This document shows positions 49,718 to 58,508 of a stretch of 64,000 nt of DNA, one piece after another; positions within the stretch are counted from its first letter, which is position 1; each line of letters starts with the position of its first letter. The stretch is from Mycosarcoma maydis (taxonomy: Eukaryota; Basidiomycota; Ustilaginomycetes; Ustilaginales), in assembly GCF_000328475.2 (NCBI RefSeq), contig NC_026479.1, positions 1,116,001 to 1,180,000 on the forward strand. Direction: 5' to 3'. Made by a program: the position numbers and the translations under genes. Below the pieces are notes generated by a model, which had not been told where the DNA came from, made no database searches, and saw only the letters and a list, made by a program, of their open reading frames with translations.

Positions 49718-51334
49718 TCAGCGACGAACTTTGCTCTTGCTTCCACCTGCACTCTTTGCCTTCTTCGCCTTGCTGCCCCGGCCATTAGCCGCTCTGCGCT
49801 CCAGACACGCTTCGCAGTACCAAGTGCCCTGTGGTGGCTTGGTCAAACCGACACAACCGAGATGGAACCACTCCCTCTCGCAATCGTCGTCGTCGCAACC
49901 GATCATGTCTCCGTACGACACATTGTTGCAGAAGCAGTAGCGAGCTTCGTCTGCATCGTCGCCTCCACCTCCTGTGTTGGATGCCGGACTATCAGCGCGG
50001 CTTGCAGATGTCGAACCGGTATGAGGAGAAGCAGCCGTGGCAACTGCGGCACCACGAGCGCGCGAATTCGACGCTCCTGCACGCCCACCAGCACGACCAC
50101 GACTTTTGGCGTTGGAACGAGTGTGCGTTTCCTCCTCTTCTTCCACATCGCCGTCATCCACATCTTCGTCCTCGTCGTCGCTGCGTTGAGCTGCAGCAGA
50201 GGCGCGTATGGCACGGCTGTTGCGATTGCGTGAGGAGGATTCGTCGTTATCGCCTGCAGCTCGTCTTGACGTAGCATCCTTGCGTCCGCTCGGCCCGTCC
50301 TCGTCGTCTTCGATGTATCCAATGTGTGCATGCGCTGCCCGTGGAAGACGCGTATTGCTGTTCGACTGACTGGCTTTGGATCCGCTTGCGCCAGTACAGT
50401 GCGAGCTGCTGTCAGTCTTCTTCTTGTGCGAGCTGGATCCGTTGGCGGCCGATTTGACGTCCTCGTCTCCCTTGCCTGCGCCAGAAGTCTTTGCCACCTT
50501 TGCACTGCCGCCTGACGATGATCCGCCGATAGCAGCGCCAGAGATTGCCTTACGCTTCTTGCTGTTTGAGGATCCGGCGGGAACTGCGGCGGATCCCATC
50601 GCCGAAGCCGCGTCGGCTGATTTGTGGCTCTTGCCGCCAGCAGCGCTCACCGCGGCGACGTGCGCAGCCACCTTTTTCTTCTTGGAGCCACTGACGCCGT
50701 TGGCATCGGCAGCACCTCCTGCAGAGCTGGTAGAAGTTTCGAGAGAAGAGATGAGCTTGCGATCCTTGAGCTGGCCTGGCACATAGTACTGATCGAGCTT
50801 GAGATGTTTGGTGGGGTTGAGGAGTGTCGAGATCTCGCCAAAGCGATCGAGCTGGGCATCCAACGCATCGATGTAGTCCGTGTGGCTGATGATGGTTTCT
50901 GCCGTGTTGAGCGCCACACGGATCTTGTCCTCGCCGCCCATCTTGTAGGCTCGCGCTTCCTCGGCCACCTCTTTGAGCGCGAGCAGACGCTGACCCTGGT
51001 CGATGTCAGGATCCTCGATGAGTGCAGTGAGATGATTCAGACGCGCGGTGAGGCTGTTGAGGTGTGAGCCAAGAACAGCATCCAGTTCGCGCAGGTCGGA
51101 GAAACTGCGTGTGAGATCGAGCGGGAGAGCGTCGAGCGCATCGGCGTAGGCGGCGAGCGTGACGAAAAAGTGCTCTGGGCCGGATGGATCGAGACCAGCA
51201 GCTTCTGGACCGACGACGCCACCTGGAAGGCCGCCGATTCCGGCATTCTTGCCACCAGTCTTGAGCCGTGTGGTGGATGGCTGAACGCGTGAAGGGCCCG
51301 CCGTAGCCGAGATAGCCATAGACTGCTGCTTCAT
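49718..51334 (-). CDS. ING-family PHD-finger protein (histone acetylation/deacetylation complex subunit)
   Basis: ING proteins target HAT or HDAC complexes (NuA3, NuA4, Rpd3L in yeast) to H3K4me3 chromatin. The 538-residue product starts at ATG 51334; the longer frame begins at TTG. The N-terminal ING helical domain spans about 48-170 (FFVTLAAYADALDALP, LARLNHL-type heptads, HTDYIDALDAQLDRF). A 290-residue Ser/Lys/Ala-rich linker follows, with basic patches such as KKKKVAAH. The C-terminal PHD finger runs from 466 to about 511: YCFCNNVSYGDMIGCDDDDC, EWFHLGC and WYCEAC supply the Cys4-His-Cys3 ligands and the aromatic Tyr/Trp for methyl-lysine. The tail is basic (KAKKAKSAGGSKSKVRR). Which of Yng1, Yng2 or Pho23 it matches cannot be told. 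It is divergent from eEF1B. Confidence 0.95.
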   Translation of the reverse strand: MKQQSMAISATAGPSRVQPSTTRLKTGGKNAGIGGLPGGVVGPEAAGLDPSGPEHFFVTLAAYADALDALPLDLTRSFSDLRELDAVLGSHLNSLTARLNHLTALIEDPDIDQGQRLLALKEVAEEARAYKMGGEDKIRVALNTAETIISHTDYIDALDAQLDRFGEISTLLNPTKHLKLDQYYVPGQLKDRKLISSLETSTSSAGGAADANGVSGSKKKKVAAHVAAVSAAGGKSHKSADAASAMGSAAVPAGSSNSKKRKAISGAAIGGSSSGGSAKVAKTSGAGKGDEDVKSAANGSSSHKKKTDSSSHCTGASGSKASQSNSNTRLPRAAHAHIGYIEDDEDGPSGRKDATSRRAAGDNDESSSRNRNSRAIRASAAAQRSDDEDEDVDDGDVEEEEETHTRSNAKSRGRAGGRAGASNSRARGAAVATAASPHTGSTSASRADSPASNTGGGGDDADEARYCFCNNVSYGDMIGCDDDDCEREWFHLGCVGLTKPPQGTWYCEACLERRAANGRGSKAKKAKSAGGSKSKVRR

Positions 51335-52461
51335 GGTGAGTATGTGACGTCTTTGTCGCGAAGCTATCGGCGTGAGACTTGGTGGAGCGGAAGGCGCGCG
51401 CAGCGATGGTGTCGTGTGATGAGGCGAGATTAGCACCAGTAGTGTCAAGCGATGCGTCCCTGAGGATGGTCCTCGCTGTGAAGCAAGCCGGAACTGATAG
51501 CGGGGCAGCGGCCGAGCGACCAGGAGAAAGAAGTAAGCGTCACGTGGAGAAAACTACCGGAGTGGCACGTTGCTGCTGGTCGAAGGTGGCGCATCAGATG
51601 ATGGTGGAGGAGCACGGAGTGTGCCACGGAGTGAGGCCGGTTCGGGTGACGCTGGTGACAAAGACGAGGCTCCTTCGCCTCAAGTGATTAGCTTGTTCTT
51701 CTTTTGCGTTGCTGCATGCCGGGATTTTGACGGTTGCTCCTGCCCGTTTGCTTGCTCACAGTTGCTGTATCCAAGCACGAAGCAGACCGAGCCAAGAGGA
51801 ACGACCCTTGTTCATCGTTCGCTTCTCCGCGTCACCGCGCCGGAATTCGGATATTTTATGAAAGCAAGTGTGTCAGATCAGATGAACTGAACATATTTCA
51901 AGTGTTTTCGTGTTTCTTGCTTTGTGCTTCTGTCTGCGTGTTGGTGCTCAAATTCTCGCACGTGCCTCAAGTGTCTGTGATCGGGCCCTTGCTTGCTCGC
52001 CTTACTTTGGCATCGAAATGGCATCGCGCTTTAAAAATGATTGCCATTGGCTTGCGCAGCGCGCGTAGTTCAGACAGTGGAAATTCAATTGAGTTTTTCG
52101 CTTTTCGAACCCATTCAAAAAAATGCGGAGCATCCTCTTCAGCACAATCATGAAGAATACAGAAAGCAGCACAGACCGCCACACACTCACGACTTAAGCG
52201 CAGCCTAAGGAAAGGATATCAACATCACAGCGCAGGCTCACTCGTGACTTTTTCCGTGCCTTTCTGCAAATTTAATTTTTTTCTCTCTTGCTCGCTTTTC
52301 TTCATGGCTGGGCGCATTTTTCTTCTCAAGGTGAGTGTTGGCCTGCGTACTGCCAGCGTATTGCCACAGTTGAGTGTGGCCAAGCCGCAATAGTATCAAC
52401 CTCGTTTTTGTGATCTTCTTTTCGTCGTCTTGATCCACCATATCACAGATCATCACCCAAA
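51335..52461. other. Divergent intergenic region ING gene/eEF1B
   Basis: 1,127 bases serving both genes. The eEF1B side, from about 52380, has C/T-rich sequence before the ATG, typical of a highly expressed translation factor. No credible ORF, and heptamer copies are nearly absent. Confidence 0.5.
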
Positions 52462-53570
52462 ATGTCTCTTCCCGACTTCTCTTCCGCTGCCAACCTCGCC
52501 AAGCTCGACGGCTTCCTTGCCGACAAGTCCTACGTTGACGGGTAAGCTTGTCCTCCAACCATCGCCTATCGAGTCTCTGCTAGCTCCTAATGGTCCATCG
52601 ACTCTCTATCAAGGGGGGCGAAGCGAGAACGAATACCAGGCGACAGCCGTAGCTCGTTCAAGGCTGCGCATTGAACTTGGAGGAGTGGGTGGATGAACCC
52701 CCCTTAGGTACTGGAAACAACATGATGAACTTTTTGCTTTGGTCCGTGTTTCTGAGCCCAGCGGCTTAAGACCCCGCGACCTTTTCTGCGTTGACGAAAC
52801 CCAACTATTTCCAAGCTATCTGATCTTTGTTTTCCATGCCGGTGGTTTAATTGAACAGGACCTATGGGAATTGCTAGAGAGACTCGGCAAAGCGAAGAAT
52901 GTTGCCTGTAGCACTAGTGCAGTGTTCCTGACCATTTTCCTTCTCTTGATCTTGCTCTCTGTGCCTCGACAGCCACTCAGCCTCGCAGGCCGACGTCGCC
53001 GTTTACGAGGCTATCGGTAAGGCCCCCGAGGCTGACAAGTACTCGCACGTTGCCCGCTGGTACGAACACATCGCCTCGTACGAGGCTGAGCACAAGGACT
53101 TGACTGGTGACAAGGCAAAGGCCGCATCGTTGCTCTCGTCCACCTTCGCCGCCCCCGCTGCGGCTGCCGGTGGTGACGACGACGACGATGTTGACCTTTT
53201 CGGTTCCGACGACGAGGTCGACGAGGAGGCTGAGCGTATCAAGGCCGAGCGTGTCGCCGAGTACAACAAGAAGAAGGCTGCCAAGGGTCCCGGCCCCGCT
53301 GCCAAGTCGCTCGTCACGCTCGACATCAAGCCCTGGGATGATGAGACCGACATGAAGGAGCTCGAGGCTTCGGTCCGTGCTATCGAGATGGACGGTCTCG
53401 TTTGGGGTTCCTCCAAGCTCGTCGCCATCGGCTACGGTGTTAGCAAGCTCCAGTGCTCGCTCGTTGTCGAGGACGCCAAGGTTTCGCTCGATGAGCTCCA
53501 GGAGCGCATCGCCGACGAGTGCGAGGACTACGTCCAGTCCACCGATGTCGCCGCCATGGCCAAGATCTAA
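52462..53570 (+). CDS. EFB1: Translation elongation factor eEF1B alpha (EF-1 beta), two exons
   Basis: This protein recharges eEF1A with GTP. Exon 1 is 52462-52541 and exon 2 52973-53570, joined across a 431-nt intron with donor GG/GTAAGC and acceptor CGACAG. The 225-residue product starts [27 protein letters not shown] at the ATG of 52462. The join gives [18 protein letters not shown], the conserved GST-C-like N-terminal region, then [15 protein letters not shown]. An acidic linker ([13 protein letters not shown]) contains the classic LFGSDDE casein kinase 2 site. The C-terminal exchange domain ([42 protein letters not shown]) covers about 135-225. The intron carries a U18 snoRNA. Reading frame continues across the splice and all landmarks are present. 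Confidence 0.97.
52713..52835 (+). ncRNA. SNR18: U18 box C/D snoRNA in the eEF1B intron
   Basis: Box C is ATGATGA (52722-52728), box D' CTGA (52752-52755), and the terminal box D CTGA (52820-52823). A weak C' (TTGACGA) lies at 52791-52797. Flanking GGAAACAA (52713-52720) pairs with TTGTTTTCC near 52827-52835 with one bulged T, giving the terminal stem. The guide directly before D', TTTGGTCCGTGTTT, is complementary to the large-subunit rRNA sequence AAACACGGACC. The D'+5 rule puts 2'-O-methylation on the A corresponding to yeast A649, with C650 next to it. U18/snR18 has this guide in yeast and human, and in budding yeast it lies in the intron of EFB1, the same host. Release would follow debranching and exonuclease trimming. 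Mature ends are estimates. Confidence 0.95.
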
Positions 53571-53801
53571 ATTCGTTTCTGCTCGCGTACTACTTCAACA
53601 TGACAGGATTTGGTTCAGATGTATACCGGGTTTTCAATACGCGCTTTCCTTTTTGTGAGACGAGCTGCTCGTCTCTTTGCAGGAATGCAGATTGCCTCTC
53701 TCATTGCTCATAATCTAGTGATCGTATTCGTCTGTGTCGAGGCCTGAGGAATGTGATCGTGTTGCCAAGGATCGAATGATGTGCAGGGTTGCCTGCTAGC
53801 A

Positions 53802-55970
53802 TCACAGATCCCTTTCTAGACCCCAAATTTGTTTGAGCCGGGGAAAGCGTAGGCTGTACACTTGCTTTCGAGAATCTGCTTTCTCTCCTTGTCCATCCTC
53901 TGATTGTAGCGGCTCTGCACTACCAGAAGTGCCTACAGTTGTCTTGGACTCATCAAAGTACTCCACCGTCACTATCTTGCCGACGATCTTGTCGGGATCG
54001 TTGGCAAACTCGACACGCTGATCCGGTGTAAATCCGGAGCCAACCGAGACGCGCGTTCCTTTATGTTCGATCTGAATGCTTGCCATCGCTTTGTGCTCTT
54101 GGAATCTGCCACCGATTGGTAAGCGCATGGTAGTGACGGTAATGGCCTGCACTGTGTACTCTGCGTCTTTCCACTCCTTGAACTTGCGAATGGCCGACGT
54201 ACGTTTACCTTCGTATGGCGCATCTTGACGTAAGACGAGGCCTTCCCAACCGCGCTGACTGGCAGTGGCAAGCATCTCTTCGACACAAGCTGTTGTCGAA
54301 ACGACGGTCTGCGAAAGCTTGCGTACGAGGCTTTGCCTCTTTTGCTCTCGTGCATCCGATTCGAAGAACGAGACGAGCGATTCGAGCGATTCTAGCCGTT
54401 TGGAAAAGGTGCGGTTCGCAGCTGCGTGTGCTTCTGCCGATCGCCAATTGGTGAATTCGTCCAGGGTGACAAGGTCAAACGGGAAGAATGCAGGTTCGCG
54501 TATGGTAAAGTTCTTGCGTTTGATCAGGCCGACAACGGCCGCAAAGTCTTCGACGACTGTCTGCTCTGTTTCGTCTTGGCTCGACTCAGTGCAGGCCGCA
54601 TCTAGCTGCTTAGCGGCAAGTTTCGATGCTCGCTCCGGAGGCTGAAGAATGCAGACTTCGCCGTCAAGAACAAGCGTCGCAGTCCGACGCATCTCGTTTT
54701 TGGGATCGTCACAGTCGCGCAAGGCGCTTGCTGAGCCAAGTAGATCCGGCAAGCCAGGATAGACTGTCAATTTCTTTGCCAGCTCTTTCTCCAAGACAGC
54801 CAATGTGGAAAAAGGCCTGCCGTTCCGCGAGAGAGCCTGGATGGAAGCGATCTTCCACATTGCTCGAGCATCGCCTTCCGCTTGCTCCGCTCGAAAATGC
54901 ACAATAAAAAGGCAGCGAACACCATCGAGCTTTCGACTGGCGTACCATCGCGGAGCAGCCTCGTTCGTGAAAAGCGAAGGGAGGTCTTGCCTCGTTATTG
55001 TTTTGCCCAATGCCACTTCGAACGACCCACGAAATGAGATTGGCGAATCCAAGGTGTTTTGTTGATGTCGCTCCAAGACCTTTCCTGTCGACCATGGATC
55101 GAGAGAGGAGTTTGAGGCAAATGCCTGATGCAAGATGCGCTCTCTGAAACCAGCCTTGAGGTTTCGATCCAAACATCGATAAAATATCTCGAGCGATGTA
55201 GGCCGGAGAAGACCGCGACGAAAGAGCTCCGTAGTCGACAAATCCGGATCATCGTGGCCACTCAAGGCGTATTGATGCTGTTCGATAATGCCGTGCTGGT
55301 TGAGAAAGTTGAAGATGACCGCCATAGCTTCATGGCCGGTGATTTGACGCGATGCTAGCAGCTGGAAAAGCTCGAGAAGGGTGCTGGGAGTCTGCTCTCG
55401 AACGTCTTGTTCCTGTTTAGCTCGAAGTGCAGCTGCTCGTGTCTTGTTTCGCGAGCTGTTGGAGGAACGGGTCACGAGAGGAGCTTGGTTGGTTTGCCAG
55501 TCGAGGTCTTTTTGCCTTTGACGGAGGTAGTTGTGCACAGTGGATGAGGTGACATGCAGGCGGGTGTAGGGGTCGTACAGAAAGGCGAGCAGGGGTATCA
55601 GGTCGCAGAACTCGGAGAGGATGCGTTCTTTGGAGAGCTTTGAGTTGGTTGCATTGACACGGTTGATGAGTTCGCGTAATCTGGTGATGTCGTCCAACGG
55701 TGTAGCTTTGCGAGCTGCAAGTTGGCTTGGACCTGGTCCGTAATCGTAAGGAGGGCCAAGATGAAAGCGGCGTATCTGCAGATTGACAGGCAAAACTTTG
55801 ACAAACGGTACAGCTGGACGAAATTGCCGCCATGAAGGGCAGACATAAGCGGGAGACAGTAGTACACCAGAGGAACGTGCCGTCCTGCCAGAGGTGTGCA
55901 ATGTAGAGCTCGCCGTCGAGGCAGATAGCCGTGCCGACCTCCACACTCGCTGCGGGGCTTGATCGAGCAT
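53802..55970 (-). CDS. ATP-dependent DNA ligase with presequence-like N-terminus
   Basis: The product is 722 residues from the first ATG, 55970; the frame opens upstream only at GTG. Residues 1-80 are rich in Arg, Ser and Ala with almost no acidic residues, and end in RRFHLGPP, which resembles a mitochondrial presequence and cleavage region. A helical region at about 90-300 includes LFQLLASRQITGHEAMAV. The adenylation motif is KLDGVR with the nucleophile Lys347, followed by LVLDGEV (motif III), FFPFDLVTLDEF, EGLVLR (motif IV) and KFKEWKDAE (motif V). The C-terminal OB domain has VGSGFTPDQR and GKIVTVEYF, as in small phage/bacterial-type ligases. It is separate from the LIG1/CDC9 type by sequence style. 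The substrate (DNA versus RNA) is inferred from motifs, and the mitochondrial location is a prediction. Confidence 0.87.
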   Translation of the reverse strand: MLDQAPQRVWRSARLSASTASSTLHTSGRTARSSGVLLSPAYVCPSWRQFRPAVPFVKVLPVNLQIRRFHLGPPYDYGPGPSQLAARKATPLDDITRLRELINRVNATNSKLSKERILSEFCDLIPLLAFLYDPYTRLHVTSSTVHNYLRQRQKDLDWQTNQAPLVTRSSNSSRNKTRAAALRAKQEQDVREQTPSTLLELFQLLASRQITGHEAMAVIFNFLNQHGIIEQHQYALSGHDDPDLSTTELFRRGLLRPTSLEIFYRCLDRNLKAGFRERILHQAFASNSSLDPWSTGKVLERHQQNTLDSPISFRGSFEVALGKTITRQDLPSLFTNEAAPRWYASRKLDGVRCLFIVHFRAEQAEGDARAMWKIASIQALSRNGRPFSTLAVLEKELAKKLTVYPGLPDLLGSASALRDCDDPKNEMRRTATLVLDGEVCILQPPERASKLAAKQLDAACTESSQDETEQTVVEDFAAVVGLIKRKNFTIREPAFFPFDLVTLDEFTNWRSAEAHAAANRTFSKRLESLESLVSFFESDAREQKRQSLVRKLSQTVVSTTACVEEMLATASQRGWEGLVLRQDAPYEGKRTSAIRKFKEWKDAEYTVQAITVTTMRLPIGGRFQEHKAMASIQIEHKGTRVSVGSGFTPDQRVEFANDPDKIVGKIVTVEYFDESKTTVGTSGSAEPLQSEDGQGEKADSRKQVYSLRFPRLKQIWGLERDL

Positions 55971-56505
55971 GTCGAGGTCAAAGAACTGGTGAAGGAACGC
56001 GGTCGATTCGCATCTTGATCTTTGAACTTGTCCCAGGCGGCGTTGCGCGGGTGATGTGATGTCGGAAGAAGACGAAGACGCAAGCGATGGCAGGCGTTCC
56101 AAGGTCAAAGTCACGAGTGGCTCTTGAATCCTGATAACTTAACTCGAAGAAAAATTTACTCAGGTTAAAGCAAAGAGTAACCAACACAACACCTCCACAA
56201 AGCCAAGCGTGGACGTGCTAAGTTATCACGAAACAGGTTCGAGCGTGGAGTCACGAGTCTGAGTTCGTCACGAGCGTCAGTCATGAGTCGTCACTCCGAC
56301 TTTAGCATCTCAGCTGTCCAATCGTGAATCCTGAACGCTTTTCACACGTCTGTGGCAGTCACGAGTCGCAAGCGTTTCCAGGGGGCCTGCCAACTCATAT
56401 CAACAGAGCAGCAACCCACGTCGTCGCACTTGCCACAATCACTCACGCGCCAACCATTTGACCCACGCTCCAACAGCATCACTTGGCGCGACTGGTATCG
56501 ACTCA
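55971..56505. other. Divergent intergenic region ligase/ORC5
   Basis: 535 bases containing both promoters. A heptamer-family copy (AATCGTGAATCC) is at about 56321. Part of the open frame toward 56114 belongs to the non-ATG upstream extension of the ligase. No gene seen. Confidence 0.5.
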
Positions 56506-58398
56506 ATGGCTGCGACCGCTTCCAGCTACGTTGGCAGATCCGATCAGGCCGTTACACTGAAGACCTTGTTAGGTCAACCAGACCAGCCTCTGCCATCAGC
56601 GCTGCTTCTTCATGACGCATGCAGTCCCAACACCACTGCTCGTCTCGTATCCGACATTCTCGACGCCTTGACGCATGGCGTCGATCACGATAGCACTCCG
56701 CTGAGCTGGTGTAGCGTGTCCCCTTTGACTTCGATCATCCCGGCGACCCTCTTTCACAACATTCTTACTTCCCTCGAACAACAAGCCGTGCAACGTCAGC
56801 GAAACGGCCCTGCTCACTTGACAAACGCTTTAGCTGGCGGATCTGGAGGAGAATATCGAAGGCCAGAGCCGTCCATCGACTACTTTCTATGGAAACTTGG
56901 AACGATCCTCGAGACCATCAATGGCTGCGTGGTCATTGTCATCAAGGATGCCGAACGAATTCGTGGTCTTTGGCCAGAACATATCTGGACCGCTTTCTGT
57001 CGACTCGCCGCCCTTGTCGGCAAGCCAGGTCGCGTGTCAACCGTGTTCATCTCAACACTTCCCTGGTCCCAGTATCGCACACCTAGTGGACTCACCGTGT
57101 CTCACCAGCCCATCACCATTCGCTTTCCGCGTCTTACCCGCCCAGACATGCTCGCCATCCTCGCGCTTGACTTTCCTTCGCTTTGGAAGTCGTACCAGGC
57201 GTCTGTCCATTCTGCTCAGATGCACGCACGTACATCGCCTGCACTTTGCGAGCCCTCTACACTGCTCAAGCTGAAAAAGCAACGCTCGGGCGAAGATGTC
57301 TCAAAGGACGCATTGGGCGCGCTCCATCACCAATTTGTCGGCGTATTCTACGACTCGGTGCGTTCCAATGTTAGGGATATAGAAGAGCTCAGAACGATGA
57401 GTGCTGCTGTATGGCATTCCTTTGTCGTTCCGATTCAGACGAGAGAGTGCACCACGTCCGAGCTGCAGCCGCTTTTGTTGGCTGCATCGCATCTGTTCAA
57501 GGATGTCATCCTGCGTTTGCAGACACGAGAACTAGGGCCCAGGGAATGGACGCAACAGGCGCGTATCAAGAGCATTCAAGCTAGCGTTGCACGACTTGGA
57601 ACAGCAAAGGTCCCCACTAACGCTCCCGTCGACTCAGCCGCACAAGCAAGCGACGACGTAAACATGGTCGACGAAGAACGCAGATTCGATCAAGAAGAGC
57701 AACTCGAGCGCGAGACTGCTGCACTTGACCGTTTGCGTTCAGCTTCTTCGCAGGCCACCGTGTCGCTCTTACCATCGCTGGCGCTCATCCCGACATTCTT
57801 GGTGATTGCATCGTTTCTTGCATCCTACAATCCTTCACGACTCGACTTGCGCTACTTTTTACGCGATGATTCACTGCTCAGCCTCTCGTCTGGTAAAGGC
57901 AAATCACTGAAAGGTGGACGAAAACTCGGACCGGGTCGCGGTCGCAAAGGTGCTGCTCGTGGACGACCGTCCAAAAGTGCATTGCGAGTTACTAACGAAG
58001 ACGGCCAGACGGAAAACCTCAATCGACAACAATTGCTCGGTCCAAAACCGTTCCCAATTGACCGTCTGCTATCCATCTTTCAAGCACTCATCACGGAGGC
58101 TGCACCGGAAACGTCGATGGTCTACTCGTCTCTCATCCCGGATTACGACGAATGCCAAGTTGATCGTTCCACCCTGTGGGAATTTCGCAGCAAGACGCTC
58201 TCGGTGTATTCGCAGATCAATGGGCTGGTAGCGAGGAGGATGCTGGTCAGGACTTCAGCCCCTGACAAGTTGGGTACGAGTATCAATTTCAGGACCAATG
58301 TGAGCTATAACGTCGTCGCCGTCTTGGCCAAGAGGGTCAAGTTTGATTTGGACGAATGGCTTTGGGATTGGGGATCTGGTGGGACGAATGGACTGTGA
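56506..58398 (+). CDS. ORC5: Origin recognition complex subunit 5
   Basis: ORC5 is an AAA-type subunit of the complex that marks replication origins and loads MCM helicase. The 630-residue product starts at ATG 56506; the longer frame begins at TTG. The AAA-like domain covers about 15-240: ALLLHDACSPNTTARLV at the P-loop position, then NGCVVIVIKDAERIRGLW as the Walker B region (DAE), and STLPWSQYRTPSG as the sensor 1 region. The winged-helix C-terminus has LLPSLALIPTFLVIASFLASYNPSRLDLRYFL, the best ORC5 signature, and ends with FRTNVSYNVVAVLAKRVKFDLDEWLWDW. A basic Gly/Arg/Lys stretch (RGRKGAARGRPSK) lies near 480-490. The Walker A GKT is missing, so nucleotide binding may be lost. It is convergent with the DUF3292 gene. 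Confidence 0.9.
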   Translation: MAATASSYVGRSDQAVTLKTLLGQPDQPLPSALLLHDACSPNTTARLVSDILDALTHGVDHDSTPLSWCSVSPLTSIIPATLFHNILTSLEQQAVQRQRNGPAHLTNALAGGSGGEYRRPEPSIDYFLWKLGTILETINGCVVIVIKDAERIRGLWPEHIWTAFCRLAALVGKPGRVSTVFISTLPWSQYRTPSGLTVSHQPITIRFPRLTRPDMLAILALDFPSLWKSYQASVHSAQMHARTSPALCEPSTLLKLKKQRSGEDVSKDALGALHHQFVGVFYDSVRSNVRDIEELRTMSAAVWHSFVVPIQTRECTTSELQPLLLAASHLFKDVILRLQTRELGPREWTQQARIKSIQASVARLGTAKVPTNAPVDSAAQASDDVNMVDEERRFDQEEQLERETAALDRLRSASSQATVSLLPSLALIPTFLVIASFLASYNPSRLDLRYFLRDDSLLSLSSGKGKSLKGGRKLGPGRGRKGAARGRPSKSALRVTNEDGQTENLNRQQLLGPKPFPIDRLLSIFQALITEAAPETSMVYSSLIPDYDECQVDRSTLWEFRSKTLSVYSQINGLVARRMLVRTSAPDKLGTSINFRTNVSYNVVAVLAKRVKFDLDEWLWDWGSGGTNGL

Positions 58399-58508
58399 AA
58401 AGAGCAAGCATCCGACGTTCAACTGCACCGCCAGAATTGTAGAGCGAAAACGGCGTCCCTCGCGTCGATCGTAGGGCAGGAACCTGCAATACCATACAAA
58501 AGCGTTGT

